The translations under genes and the position numbers were made by a program. A stretch of DNA of 64,000 bases. Origin: Scilla litardierei. Taxonomy: Eukaryota; Streptophyta; Magnoliopsida; Asparagales; Asparagaceae. The stretch is taken from contig CM061134.1 in the NCBI GenBank assembly GCA_030789695.1, positions 58,969,334 through 59,033,333 on the forward strand. Reading direction: 5' to 3'. Of the stretch, positions 1-10,319 are shown one piece after another (position 1 is the first letter of the stretch; each line of letters begins with the position of its first letter). The notes beneath the pieces are model-generated. The model had not been told where the DNA came from. It was given only the letters and a program-made list of their open reading frames with translations, and did no database searches.

Positions 1-336
1 GCTCGGGGTTATCCCCAAGCTTTTCAAAGAAGTATCTTTTGACGTTGGTGATTCAAACCTGAAAGAGGAACCAGGGGGATGTCAGTATTTTTAAACAAGG
101 GAAACAACGGATTCAATCAAGAAGAGTTCTCAGTTATATGTTAAATGATGAGCAGTGGCCTTGTGGAGAGGAGGAGGGGTGGTTCGAGTAGGGTTAGGAT
201 TTAATAGGCAAAAGCGGGTTGGGCGAGAAGCGTAGCGGCCCAAAGAGCAGCAAGGCACGACTCGGACCGAGCAACACAGTTGCTCGGTCGAGTAGGTTGG
301 ATATGAGATTGACTCGGAGCGAGTTATCTGGATGCT
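1..336 (-). repeat. Direct repeat, left copy (matches 8889-9224)
   Basis: This segment matches 8889-9224 at a constant offset of 8888 bases with scattered substitutions. It covers the start of the palindrome array and the TATA-like box (minus-strand TATTAAAT, about 199-206) upstream of the element's ORF3. Homology stops at about 336/9224, where the right copy is cut off. Confidence 0.85.
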
Positions 337-760
337 CGATCGAGTACGCTGTGGGAAAGTGTGGGATACGCCTCCAGCCAGCTCGGTCAAGTAGGAAGAT
401 GCTCGGTCGAGTCGCCTCTTACTTGGTCCGAGTCGACAATTAGCGCCCGGGTTGGCAGCGTGACGTTTTCTCCTCAAATTCTAGAGCCTGTAAAACTCGA
501 TCGAGTAAATAGCTGCTCGGTCGAGTCGCCTACTGCTCGGGCCGAGTCATTAATGTTCTGCATGGGTTGGCAGAGTGACATTTTCTGCTTAAATTCAGTA
601 CCCTGTAAAACTCGACCGGGTCAGAAGATGCTCGGTCCGAGTCGAATCAACTCGGTCCGAGCAAAGATTTACTTGGGCCGAGCTGACACTGTACTCTCCA
701 TTCGATATATCTGTGTTTGTATTGCTCGACCGAGCAGTTAAACTGCTCGGTCGAGTCGCC
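241..760. promoter_or_regulatory. Internal array of CTCGG(N)CCGAG / CTCGGTCGAG palindromes
   Basis: About a dozen near-palindromic 10-12 bp motifs, such as CTCGGACCGAG, CTCGGTCGAG, CTCGATCGAG and CTCGGGCCGAG, are packed into 520 bases. On the minus strand the array is followed by a TATA-like TATTAAAT (199-206). In the tandem copy, ORF3 begins a few hundred bases beyond the corresponding point. The same motif family recurs in this element's LTR (6010-6320). An internal promoter for ORF3 is an inference. Confidence 0.6.
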
Positions 761-944
761 TGAGCATATTCGCCCAACTCCCTGAGCTGTCTCCTGTTGT
801 ATTCCTTTTTCCTCATAGTGGTTTGTTCTCATATCTAACCTGCATAAGGGAGTAACTCATCAATTCTGGTATGGTTTTCAAAATTTTATTTCTAAAACAT
901 ATAAAACAAGAGTAACAAACCGAAAAAGAAGATCAAGAGTCCAA

Positions 945-998
945 GGAATTGGGTTGCCTCCCAATAAGCGCTCGTTTTTAGTCGTGAGCTCGACTTCC
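945..998 (-). promoter_or_regulatory. Post-pol conserved hairpin of Athila elements
   Basis: On the minus strand a GTCGAGCTCACGAC inverted repeat is followed by TTGGG-AGGCAA-CCCAA, a stem with the loop AGGCAA. It lies directly after the end of pol (1008). The equivalent site in the inner Athila element (25833-25884) has the same loop with a different stem, GTCGGG/CCCGAC, so the pairing is kept while the bases change. Confidence 0.55.
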
Positions 999-1007
999 CT
1001 TAGTTTA

Positions 1008-2022
1008 TCAGTCGTCATTGGGGAATCCCTCGAGGAAGTATGTCTCCTCCAGTCCTATAGGTTCTCTGGCTCTGTAGGGTTTAGTTCTTTGACCGTTGAC
1101 CTTGAAATTTCCGTTTTTCCCTCGAGCTCAACGGCGCCTCCTGGGGATAAGCTTACTATCTTGTAGGGGCCGGACCACCTCGATTTTAACTTCCTGGGGA
1201 AGAGGCGTAGTCATGAGTTATATAGAAGTACCTGGTCACCGACATCATGACGAACGACCGTGATATTTCTATCGTGATAAGCCTTGGTCCTTTCCTTGTA
1301 TATCTTCGCATTTTCGTAAGCATGACGCAGAATTTCGTCCAACTCATTGCAATGAAGGGCTTGTCGGGTGGCGGCGCTTTGGTAGTCAAAATTCATCTTC
1401 TTTATCGCCCAATATGCTCCAATTCTACCGGAAGGTGGCAAGCTTTCCCATACACCAGCCTATATGGGGTTGTGCCGATGGGGGTTTTGAACGCGGTGCG
1501 GTAAGCCCAAAGGGCGTCGCCCAACTTATGCGACCAATCCTTCCTTGAGGCACTGACTGTTTTTTCCAGGATACTTTTTATCTCCCTATTAGATACTTCC
1601 ACTTGGCCGCTGGTTTGAGGGTGGTAGGCGAGGGCGGCTTTGTGATGAACTCCATACTTTTTCAGCATCGCCTCGAATTTTCTTTCTATAAAATGACTCC
1701 CTCCATCACTTATAATCGTCCAGGGGACTCCAAAGCGAGGGAAGATAGTATTCTTGAAAATTTTGGCTACTATCCTCGCGTCGTTTGTCGGGGTGGCTAT
1801 GGCTTCTACCCATTTCGAGACATAATCAACTGCAACTAAGATATACTTGTTGTCGTTACTCGATGGGAAAGGCCCCATGAAATCGACGCCCCAGCAGTCA
1901 AATAGCTCTATCTCCAAGATGCCATGGAGGGGCGTTTCATTCTTCTTTGTGATATTCCCAGTCCTCTGGCATCTGTCGCACTTCCTTATGTATTCGTTAG
2001 CATCCCTGAATATAGTAGGCTA
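1008..2022 (-). pseudogene. Athila-type integrase, broken
   Basis: This is the integrase part of the pol polyprotein, which joins element cDNA to host DNA. The minus strand shows an HHCC zinc-finger end (CDRCQ), then a core with the first Asp in GVDFMGPF, the second Asp in the ISDGG context and the Glu in NREIKS, so the D,D35E triad is present. A TAG at 2020-2022 replaces the Trp of the family's GFYWPT motif. A frameshift near 1402-1410, at the end of the core, puts the C-terminal part (KLFPRKLKSRWSGP-type motif) in another frame. The remnant ends at a TGA at 1008-1010. Assignment to Athila integrase is secure; function is lost in this copy. Confidence 0.85.
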
Positions 2023-2757
2023 GTAGAAGCCACTTTGAAGAATTTTCGTCGTGGTCTTGGTGACCGCTGCGTGCCCACCACATGGCTGATCATGGCAATG
2101 CGACATGATGGAAGTTGCTCCTTCTTTTGGGATACATCGTCTGATGATCCCGTCGGCGCACGTCCTGAACAAATACGGGTCGTCCCAGAAGTAACTTTTT
2201 GCATCATGTAGGAACTTCCTCCTTGAATAAGTCGCCAACCCGTGCGGAAATATCCCACTCACCAAATAATTCACTATGTCGGCGTACCAGGGAGCTTCAG
2301 AGGTATTTGCCACAAAAAGTTGTTCACCGGTGAACGAATCGTCAATCGGTAAGCTGTTGTCCCTGTGCCTCTGAATCAAACACGACAAATGGTCTGCCAC
2401 CACATTTTCTGCTCCCTTCTTATCCTTGATATCGATGTCAAATTCTTGGAGCAGAAGGATCCACCATATTAGACGTGGTTTAGCATCCTTCTTACTTAGC
2501 AGATATTTCAACGCCGCGTGGTCCGTGTGGATGATCACCTTGGACCCTAGAATGTAGGATCTGAACTTCTCTATAGAATAGACTACGGCTAGCAGCTCTT
2601 TCTCCGTGGTAGTGTAGTTCTTTTGAGCGTCGTCCAGGATTTTACTAGCGTAGTATATAGCATGGAGCTTCCCCTCCTTTCTTTGGCCAAGCACAACTCC
2701 CACCGCTTGGTCACTAGCATCACACATAAGCTCAAATGACAGATTCTAGTCTGGTGG
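2020..2757 (-). pseudogene. Athila-type RNase H and integrase zinc finger, broken
   Basis: RNase H removes the RNA strand during reverse transcription. Visible motifs are [16 protein letters not shown] and [11 protein letters not shown], typical of the Ty3/gypsy RNase H that follows RT. The N-terminal part of the integrase HHCC finger ([11 protein letters not shown]) comes next. It is in frame with the RT segment upstream (2758-3216) but separated by two TAG codons at about 2758-2760 and 2746-2748. Relatives have Gln and Trp there (QPPDW), consistent with C-to-T and G-to-A changes. The segment is bounded downstream by the TAG at 2020. Confidence 0.85.
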
Positions 2758-3790
2758 CTATATAATCGGAGCCGATATGAGAGCTTCCTTTAACCTGTTG
2801 AAAGCTAGCAAACAAGCATCAGTAAACACAAAAGGAGCGTCCTTATCTAGGATCTCGATGAGAGGGCGAGCAATATTGGAAAAATCTTTTATAAAGTATC
2901 GGTAAAAATCAGCGTGCCCCAGAAAACCACGGATACCTTTGAGGTTGGTGGGCGGCGGAAAACTTTTGATAACCTCTACTTTCGTCTTATCAACCTCAAT
3001 TCCTTTAGAGATAATGACATGCCCAAGAACCACTCCTTCTATCACCATGAAGTGACACTTCTCCCAATTCAAAGTAAGATTTTTATCTTGGCATCGTTCC
3101 AAGCCCTTGGACAAATTAGCTAAGCAACTATCAAACTCGGTGCCATAGACGGAAAAGTCGTCCATAAGACCTCCATTATATTCTCGATAAAATCCGAGAA
3201 AATAGACGTCATACACCTTTGAAATGTGGCAGGTGCATTACACAGCCCAAACGGCATTCTTCGGTAAGCGAAGGTGCCGTAAGGATATGTGAACATCGTT
3301 TTCTCTTGGTCTTCCCGATGCAACGGGATTTGGAAAAATCCGAAGTATCCGTCCAAGTAGCAGAAGTATTTATGATTAGCTAAGTGCTCGAGCATCTGGT
3401 CTATGAAGGGCAGAGGGTAATGGCCCTTCCTGGTGGCTTTGTTCAGTTTCCTGTAATCGATACACAAGCATCACCCGGTGACAGTCCTAGTGGAGATTAA
3501 TTCGTCTTTTTCATTCTTTATAACTGTCATGCCCCCCTTTTTAGGGACAACCTGCATGGGACTAACACATTTACTATCGGAAATGAGAAAAATGATGTCA
3601 GCCTCTAAAAGTTTCAGGACCTCATTTTTCACCACCTCTTTCATGTTGGGGTTCAACCGCCTTTGAGGCTCAATGGAGGTGGCATCCTTGTCCACTAGGT
3701 GGATCCTATGCGTACAAATGGTCTCGCTAATATCCTTCAGATCAGAGATGTTATACCTATCACTTTTCTGTAAGACCTAAGGATTTTTAG
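2758..3790 (-). pseudogene. Athila-type reverse transcriptase, broken
   Basis: The minus strand carries the RT core in pieces. 3471-3695 includes RRLNPNMKEVV and VPKKGGMTV. 3120-3467 includes CIDYRKLNKATRK, YLDGYFGFFQIP and RRMPFGLCNAPATFQRC. 2758-3216 includes the catalytic LMDDF (YxDD-type) and LGHVIISKGIEVD. A TGA at 3471-3473 replaces the Trp of TGWR, a frameshift separates the second and third pieces around 3190-3220, and another lies near 3755. The order and motifs are diagnostic of the Athila lineage of Ty3/gypsy. Upstream it was probably joined to the 3803-4783 ORF, whose last residues (LKPLPANLKYAFLGE) are the usual lead-in to Athila RT. Confidence 0.85.
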
Positions 3791-3802
3791 GAGGCTCTCT
3801 AA

Positions 3803-4783
3803 TTATGGTTCTGTGAGGGCCGCATTTACAATAACAGGATAAGTGGAATCTTCCCCCAGGAAGGCATATTTCAAATTGGCAGGGAGGGGTTTTAATTCTA
3901 CCTGCGGGGGCACTTTACCCTCGGCGTCTCTTGCTTGTGAGAATGACGCATCCTCGATCTCGGGTTCAGAGGGTGAAAACTCTTCATTCGCAGAATCATA
4001 GGTGGAGCAGGGAGATGATGGCGCGTCGAGGCACATGTCTGCAGGTCCCGCTCCCGTAGTGCATCTGTCAACAGAAGGAGGGTTTTCAGGTATGCGTTCG
4101 CTGTTAAACATAAAATCTGGAGTACTTCCCTGGTCAATGAGGTTTAGCGATGGTGATGAGTCTGGGTACTCCTCATTGGCATGCTCTCCATATGCTGAGA
4201 CCTGCAGAAGAATGTCGTTATAGAAACGTAATGTATCTCCCTCGTACCACCCATGAATTCCATCAGCTACGGCAACACCATCCAGGGCGTCCGCATTTTG
4301 GAAAGTGGTTGCGATGAAAACCGAGAGCTCTTGCGTAGCTGGGTCGTCCATAGGGAATTCAACTGGGACATGGGCCCATACGTCAGCAACCACGCTCTCT
4401 AATATCTCAAGCATATGAGAATTGTGTAGTGATTCTAATTGATGAGCCCCTCCCCAGTAGGCATCAATAGGTGGAGCCTCAATGGTTTGAAGGAGCATCA
4501 CATTCTCTTCAAAGCTTACTTGAATATCATCTTCAATTGTACCTGCATTAGAAACCTGATCCATTAAATAATCCATGACTAGTTGCTGATTTGCGTTACC
4601 TGCAACATAGGTCCCTGAGCCAATAAATCGAACTGCATCGATCAGTTCTCTAGCTGCGCATTCAACCACGGACTCGTCCATGTGCGAGTCTTGGAAGCCG
4701 TGTAAGTGATAAGGAGAGAGACTGAATTCCTCTGAGTCGCTATCAGAGTCACAGGTCCACTGCACTTGCATTACCATCTCCAT
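3803..4783 (-). CDS. Unfamiliar acidic 326-residue protein in the gag position
   Basis: An intact ORF with a start about 170 bases after the PBS, ending in a segment (LKPLPANLKYAFLGE) normally found just before Athila RT. Between those points neither the Retrotrans_gag fold nor a DxGAS protease motif can be recognised. The protein is acidic. It appears to contain two diverged copies of a module of about 65-70 residues. Both begin ESVV; the first continues through an LVMDYLMDQVSNAGTI stretch and the second through a FIATTFQNADALDG stretch. The first copy aligns with the ORF at 9994-10230 on the other strand. It may be a replacement for gag or an N-terminal pol extension. Function is unknown. 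The C-terminus is cut from RT by a TAA. Confidence 0.6.
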   Translation of the reverse strand: MEMVMQVQWTCDSDSDSEEFSLSPYHLHGFQDSHMDESVVECAARELIDAVRFIGSGTYVAGNANQQLVMDYLMDQVSNAGTIEDDIQVSFEENVMLLQTIEAPPIDAYWGGAHQLESLHNSHMLEILESVVADVWAHVPVEFPMDDPATQELSVFIATTFQNADALDGVAVADGIHGWYEGDTLRFYNDILLQVSAYGEHANEEYPDSSPSLNLIDQGSTPDFMFNSERIPENPPSVDRCTTGAGPADMCLDAPSSPCSTYDSANEEFSPSEPEIEDASFSQARDAEGKVPPQVELKPLPANLKYAFLGEDSTYPVIVNAALTEP

Positions 4784-4948
4784 TGTGCCTGATTGGTAAG
4801 GAGATAATAGCTAGCTGGAGGAGGATGTTAGCAGCAAGGCAAAATAAAAAAAAGAAAGAGAATGAAAATGGCAGAAAGGTGAGAGATGATCAGAATGCTA
4901 GCAAACTACACGGAATAAAAACAAACTGAGATAAAAACACTATTTCCG

Positions 4949-4966
4949 TCCCTGGCAACGGTGCCA
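4949..4966 (-). promoter_or_regulatory. Primer binding site of the left Athila element
   Basis: Minus-strand TGGCACCGTTGCCAGGGA, six bases beyond the LTR end. It differs at two positions from the PBS of the inner Athila element (TGGCGCCGTTGCCGGGGA), which is the kind used by Athila elements with tRNA-Asp. Confidence 0.75.
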
Positions 4967-4972
4967 AAAACT

Positions 4973-6636
4973 TGACGCACCCGTAACCTACACCTAGGTT
5001 CCACCTGTCGGTGTCACGATCGACAGGCGTAATATGGCCCCTAGGCTACGATTTCGGGCTCAATCTGCAAGCGGACGGTGTCGAGTTATAGTATAAAAGA
5101 TTGTCAAATCCCACGAGGACGGTGATAGTGTCTATAGGTTCTCAGTCTATTTCTAAACGTGGAAGTAAGATAGCTGTCGAGGTAACAGGATTGGGTTGGT
5201 TGTTGTGATGGTAATATCAATAAAAAGAACTAGGGCTTTAGGGATCGCCACTAGGATCGTTGGGGGTTGATGTTGGATAGGATCCTCACGTTGCATTAGG
5301 GCTAAGGAATTAATCCCCCAATTCATACCACTCTCTTGGGTTAGAATTGCGGGATATTTCGGTTGCTCTCGTTGATGCAATGGCGGTAGCCGTCAACGTA
5401 GCGGTATAGTACGTCAATGGATCCCCTCAAGGCGCGAGCCGGGCATGCTCACGTGTCTTGGTTGGATCTATCGATTTCACTATTCGAATCCCTAGATACC
5501 CCTTAAGCACATCAATTCCACAGACCGTGGGCATAATCTCAGTACAGGTTATCTACGGATTCGGTAGGATCTACCGAAATACAACCCTAAATCCCCAATT
5601 CAACGTAAGGATCCCGATCTACATTTTCTCCCTAGAATCCTAGGGCTAACCCATCAACCCTAGAATGAATCTACTCAGACATCGCAATAGAAACGCACAA
5701 AAGCACCAATTTCACAGAAGAAAACATCTTAGCAATTGAGAGATTAGGGCTAAAATAAACTTATAGCGAGAATAAATGAACAACAGATCCAGACAAAAGC
5801 AAAAGCAATAATCTTCCGTAATTGATCCAAAAACCGCTACAAAAATAAGTCTATAAGATTCCCTACAAAAATCGCCTTCAGCTCCTCTCTAAACTCCCCC
5901 CCCCCCCAAACTCCAAATGAACCCTCTTTCGTCGTTCCCCGTTCACGAGCTTTCAGCGCTGCCAAAATCGTGCGCATCGCGCTCGTTCAAATCTTTCCAG
6001 AAATGCCCCTAGGATAGCCGACCGAGTAGGCTACTCGGTCCGAGCAGCTTCTGCTCGGTCAGTGGCTCGGCCCGTGTAACTGAGCTGCTCGGCTGCTTGG
6101 AGAATTCGAAATCATTCTACCCGGACCGAGTAGGACTCTGCTTGGTCCAAGTAAGCTCAGTTCGGTCTGATACTCAGGCTCTACTCGGGCGCTGCTCGGG
6201 CTGTGAAATCTGAGGTGGCTTGACCGAGCAGATGAGCTGCTCGGTTCGAGTCTACCCGTATCCGCCGCTGCTGTAATTGACATGGCTCGATCCGAGCAGA
6301 TGAGCTGCTCGGACCGAGCATTTTCTGGGAAATGTTGCAGCAAGGCTCCTGGGCTTCTCTCTTTGCTCTCTCTCTTTTCTCTCCTTCAATGGCCCCAGGA
6401 ACGCGGCGAACTCCTCCAGAGCCCCGCCAATGAGCTCATGAGCACGTCGGATGTGTCCATACCTGGATAGGGGTCCAAATCACTCCAAAATCCCTGAAAA
6501 TTCACAAAACACTACGAAACTCTGGAATATCGTCAGACATGTAGAATCGTAGTAAAAGGTGGGATTTGGATGCGAAAATGATATGCAATACTGTGAGATA
6601 ATGATATGAAAATGATGAAAAAATATGGACACATCA
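4973..6636 (-). repeat. LTR of the left Athila-like element
   Basis: The limits are set by the polypurine tract on the right (minus strand AAGCTTGAGGGATTT, then TGATGTGTCC) and the PBS on the left (GTCA, then AGTTTTTGGCACC). The length is about 1.66 kb. It contains a palindrome array (6010-6320) and a poly-C run near 5897. A diverged piece of the same LTR start lies at 36501-36703. No second complete copy is in the window, so the ends rest on signals rather than on LTR-LTR alignment. Confidence 0.7.
6010..6320. promoter_or_regulatory. LTR array of CTCGG(N)CCGAG palindromes
   Basis: About ten copies of the motif seen at 241-760, for example ACTCGGTCCGAG, CCCGGACCGAG and GCTCGGACCGAG. On the minus strand they lie in the first third of the LTR, the presumed U3 promoter region. 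The centre of the palindrome matches this family's internal array rather than the CTCGGCCGAG form of the inner Athila element. Confidence 0.6.
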
Positions 6637-8460
6637 AAATCCCTCAAGCTTACCTCTTACACGTCCTCGAGGAAGATGAATAATCGGTACGCCGGGAGGA
6701 AAACAAAATGAAAATAAGAAAACCAAAATAGAAAGTAATGAAAAAAAGAGAGAAGTAAGAGGAAAGTGCTAAGGATGATCAGCCAGATCTCAGGCAAAAA
6801 AAATTATATCACGATGCTCTGAGTGCTAAACATACATACTATTGGTAATTTCTAGCTTTATATATCATATGACATGCAGTGCAGGCAAAGAAAAGGGATC
6901 TACTGAAATAACACCGTAAAATCATATCAATCTTATGCAATCCCTAGAGTCTAGTATAAAGGAGTTGGCAACGCCCTTTTCAATCACAGATACGTAAGGA
7001 GCACAAAAGATTCACACCACATGCAATAAAGAATAGGAAAAATCATGCCATTCAGATATTCAATTCGATACATGAAAAATCTCCAAAACTAAAGTAATTC
7101 GTAAAGTTTGGGTTTAATCTCCCCGGTGTGCACCGTCTCCACTCTAATGTCATGCTCACTAATGTAATCTGTTGGTTTACCCCCCCCAAGCTTAGCTTGA
7201 GGCGTCGCATCAATGAAAATGATATGAAATTTATATTTTTCTTCCCAGAATAAATGATAGGTTCAAATGAATTGATATAAAACCGTATTTATTCATTCTC
7301 TTTTTTCCTTTTTCTTTTCTTTTTCAGACATGAATATATACACAATTTTTTTCTTTTTTTCTTTTCTTTTTTTCATTTAAAAGCTATACTTTTCTTTTTG
7401 GGTTTTGGGAAGTGAGATGCGGTAAAGGTAGCTATGGGATGCAACCAACTGATATGTAGAGATATAAAATAGATATGTGAAGAAGGAAGATAATGTGACT
7501 CTCGGTTCACTCATAAGAGGGTGCACATCAGTTTGATAAAATAAAACCCTAACTAAACTTATATATAGTATGAATAATTTCACTTCTCTAAATGAATACT
7601 GAAAATGGCATGCAGTAATAATCACAATATCAGCAGGCATGCAAACAGAAGTGAATAAGATAAGAAAGCAGGTGCTTCATGTGTTCTAGTGATGCGTGAA
7701 CCTGGGTGCATTTCCCAACATAAATCATACTAGATAATGATTCATGCAATTGATTGTCAATTCATTTCAGGTATCAATTCAGACAGATCATCAAAAGAAA
7801 TGCGTGCATATAGATAATAAAACTGAAATTAACCCTGATAGCATGCCAAAGAGATGAGCATCGCAAAAACTAATAAAACCTAGAGAGATATCATCATGTG
7901 GACCATCCTTAGCAAAAAATAAAAAGAATCAGAGAAAAAGGGAAAAGAGATAAAAAGAGATGCATGCATGGAGAAAACATAAAATATGATGCAAAATGAG
8001 ATAAAAAATAAAACAAGGCGGGAATGTGGTGAAAAAGTGGAATAAAAACTGAAAATAGGGGAGGAAAATGTAAAAACAAAAATAAATCGGGAGCGCTCAT
8101 CCCCCAAGCTAAACCTAGCAGTGTCCTCACTATTAAGAAAACACTCTTGAGTAGGAGATGATGCTAAAGGGGTGGTGTGGGGGGGAAATAAAATAAAAAC
8201 TATGTAATAAAAGAAAAAGGGAATAAAAATAAAAATATGATATGATGCAATGCAATATATGAAAGGATGCATGGGTGTATCCTCCCCCAAGCTAAGTAAA
8301 AGTCTGGCCCTGAAAAGACAGATGTGCACAAAATATACGGGGAGGCAAGAGCTGAGATGGACTACATCAAGCAGAGGCACCACCCTCTGGGGGTGGTGAT
8401 GGGTCCCTTTGATGTGGACCCGGGGTGGTGGGTGGCAGGTCTGACTGGAAATCATGTGGT
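6637..8460 (-). other. 3' untranslated region of the left Athila element with polypurine tract
   Basis: No coding sequence. At 6637-6656 the minus strand reads as a polypurine tract joined to the LTR. At about 8095-8140 the minus strand has a GAGGACACTG ... TTTAGCTTGGGGG motif. It corresponds to GAGGACACTG ... TTTAGCTGGGGG at about 29589-29616 in the inner Athila element, a conserved 3' UTR signature of this lineage. The rest is AT-rich. Confidence 0.65.
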
Positions 8461-8785
8461 GGGTCAGTTCGAATGTGACGCAAGAGGCTCTAGAGGAAGG
8501 GTAGGTCATGCTCGACCGACTCAGTCATCGGACCACCATATCCTACTAGTAGGATCATGGCGCCGAACCGGTCAGCTTGGTCGTCGTCACGGAATGTAAC
8601 TTCGTATTCGGCGTCGCCTAAGTAAAGGGGGTCAGAGGGACGCGGGCGGTGTGGGGTGCATGGGTAGTAGTGGATGATTCGGTGACGGTGTTGGCTCGAG
8701 TGGACGAGCGTGTGCGACGTGTATGCCGGGTAGGCCTAGGATTGGATGTGCCGGTGTTGGCGGGTCTAGCACGGCGTGGAGGCAT
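8460..8785 (-). pseudogene. Remnant of Athila ORF3 (ATHILA ORF-1 family)
   Basis: The minus-strand ATG at 8785 opens with MPPRR and an Arg/Thr-rich basic segment, like the MPPRTRPRTRR start of ORF3 in the inner Athila element (27040). The first frame stops after 55 codons (TAG at 8618-8620). Another frame then shows an FRDDDQADRF segment matching FRDDAHRAVF of the intact relative. The conserved core that should follow is gone. The copy is therefore frameshifted and internally deleted. Confidence 0.6.
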
Positions 8786-8888
8786 TGTGTAGGTGGAGGA
8801 GAATAATGATGTACTATGTAAAGCAGATAGGGCACGAGTTTACCGACTAGAAAAAATGGCGTTTTGTTTCGGTGTCGTGGTTGCCTCC

Positions 8889-9224
8889 GCTCCGAGTTAT
8901 CCCCAAGCATTTCAAAGAAGTATCTTTTGACGTTGGTGATTCAAACCTGAAAGAGGAAACAGGGGGACGTCAGTATTTTTAAACAAGGGAAACAATGGAT
9001 TCAATCAAGAAGAGTTCTCAGTTATATGTTAAATGATGAGCGGTGGCCTTGTGGAGAGGAGGATGGGCGGTTTGAGTAGGGTTAGGATTTAATAGGCGAA
9101 AGCGGGTTGGGCGAGAAGCGTAGCGGCCCGAACAGTAGCAAGGCACGACTCGGACCGAGCAACAAAGTTGCTCGGTCGAGCAGGTTGGAGATGAGATTGA
9201 CTCGGAGCGAGTTATCTAGATGCA
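8889..9224 (-). repeat. Direct repeat, right copy (matches 1-336)
   Basis: Right member of the tandem pair described at 1-336. It includes the TATA-like box (minus strand, near 9087-9094) and the beginning of the palindrome array. It ends abruptly at about 9224, where plus-strand LTR sequence of another Athila element begins. Confidence 0.85.
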
Positions 9225-9663
9225 CAGCATAGTAAAAAGCCCGCACAGCGTATTATCGACTCGTCGGATGATTCACGATAGTGGCACCGAAGTAAAGAGC
9301 CCGCACAACGTATTATCAACTCGTCGGATGATTCGATCCCTAGACACGTATGAGCTTCATTCTGTGCCTGAATCAGTAGTGAGGATAACAAAACCTAGTG
9401 ATATTTCTCTCATTTGTTTTCTCTTTATTTTATTCTTTTCTTTGTGTGGAGTAAGTCTGCGATGTTGAATGACACGACCTTTGCATTCATCACTATTACG
9501 ACACTCCATAATCCATCTTCACCAATAAAACCCGCAGTCAAACCAGCCTAGGAATCGATTGGTATTCAGAAATCACCTCCCCTTGTTCGATACCCGCTTG
9601 TCGCTATACCGTGTGCTTGCGATAAAACAACATCGTTTTCGGAGTTTAATTTCGGGCCGATCA
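9225..9663 (+). repeat. 3' part of an Athila-like LTR, plus strand, truncated
   Basis: The last 100 bases match the end of the inner Athila LTR: TGTTCGATACCCGCT, the GCTATACCGTG box and the terminal GATCA. They are followed by a PBS. The LTR start is missing. A 60-base tandem duplication (GCCCGCACARCGTATTATC units at about 9231-9273 and 9291-9333) lies inside. Confidence 0.65.
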
Positions 9664-9669
9664 AGTTAT

Positions 9670-9687
9670 TGGCGCTGTTGTCGGGGA
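9670..9687 (+). promoter_or_regulatory. PBS of the truncated plus-strand Athila-like element
   Basis: TGGCGCTGTTGTCGGGGA, a two-mismatch form of the inner Athila PBS, begins six bases after the LTR end GATCA. Confidence 0.65.
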
Positions 9688-9993
9688 GGTTTTTATTTGA
9701 GTACCAGTTTATCACAATTAGGTTGATTAGACTGCGTTAAAAAAGAGTGTGTGATTTTTTCCCACCACCACGTTATTTTTTTATCTGTATCTCTCTTTGT
9801 ACCACTGACGTCCTTTCCAGGTTGTTTACTTCTGTGATTGTCCAGGTTCTATCTACTCTAAGATATGGGGAAGTCTCTGCCAAGCTTGAGGGCGGTACAA
9901 CGACCTATTTTGTTGGTTACCGTATCATGAATTCAGTGATGAAGATCTATTTTGTCACTTCGCTAGAGGGCAAAGGGACCCTCACATGAGTTT

Positions 9994-10317
9994 ATGAGGA
10001 GGATGCACGTGAAAAAGTTCAGTGATCTGCAGTTGGCAGTAGGCTTGGAACAAATGATAGATGAGGCTCGATCTACTGGTACGCTAACTATTATGGCAGG
10101 TAAACCATCCGATCAAGTATTCATCGATTTCGTTATGGCTAATCTCTCTGGTGCAGGTACTATCATAGACGGAGTGTATGTTTCACTTGAAGGTGATCGT
10201 TTCCACCTTTACACCATCAACACTCCATAAATAGAGGCATCTAAGGAGGACACATATATGGACCGATTGAGAAGCATCCTGGATGTAGTTCGATTGGCAG
10301 TAGCCTTGGAACAAATG
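9994..10317 (+). pseudogene. Fragment related to the 326-residue ORF at 3803-4783
   Basis: The frame opened at 9994 encodes 78 residues that align with the first module of the minus-strand ORF: QMIDEARSTGTL against ELIDAVRFIGSG, NLSGAGTIIDGVYVSLE against QVSNAGTIEDDIQVSFE, YTINTP against QTIEAP. After a TAA at 10228-10230 the same frame continues into a second segment, RLAVALEQM, which resembles the start of the first (LQLAVGLEQM). This suggests that here too the protein carries repeated modules. The copy is cut at about 10317 by Copia LTR sequence. It shows that the unfamiliar gag-position protein occurs in at least two elements. Confidence 0.6.
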
Positions 10318-10319
10318 AC

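Larger units (their letters stand above)
1..9224 (-). mobile_element. Athila-lineage Ty3/gypsy DNA, two tandem units sharing one LTR
   Basis: Read on the minus strand from 9224 to 1 the order is: pre-ORF3 region, ORF3 remnant, 3' UTR, polypurine tract, LTR (6636-4973), tRNA-type PBS, 326-residue ORF, RT, RNase H, integrase, post-pol hairpin, palindrome array. Bases 1-336 then repeat 8889-9224. The LTR therefore has a PBS on one side and a polypurine tract on the other, as the middle LTR of an LTR-internal-LTR-internal-LTR array would. The repeat unit is about 8.9 kb. The lineage follows from the Athila-type RT and integrase sequence and the TGGCRCCGTTGCC-type PBS. The outer LTRs are not visible: one would lie left of the window, and the other end was lost at 9224. 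Confidence 0.75.

Noticed and set aside
7880..8509. 209-residue minus-strand ORF rich in Phe/Ser
   Set aside because: It is the T-rich 3' UTR of the left Athila element, with the conserved GAGGACACTG motif inside.
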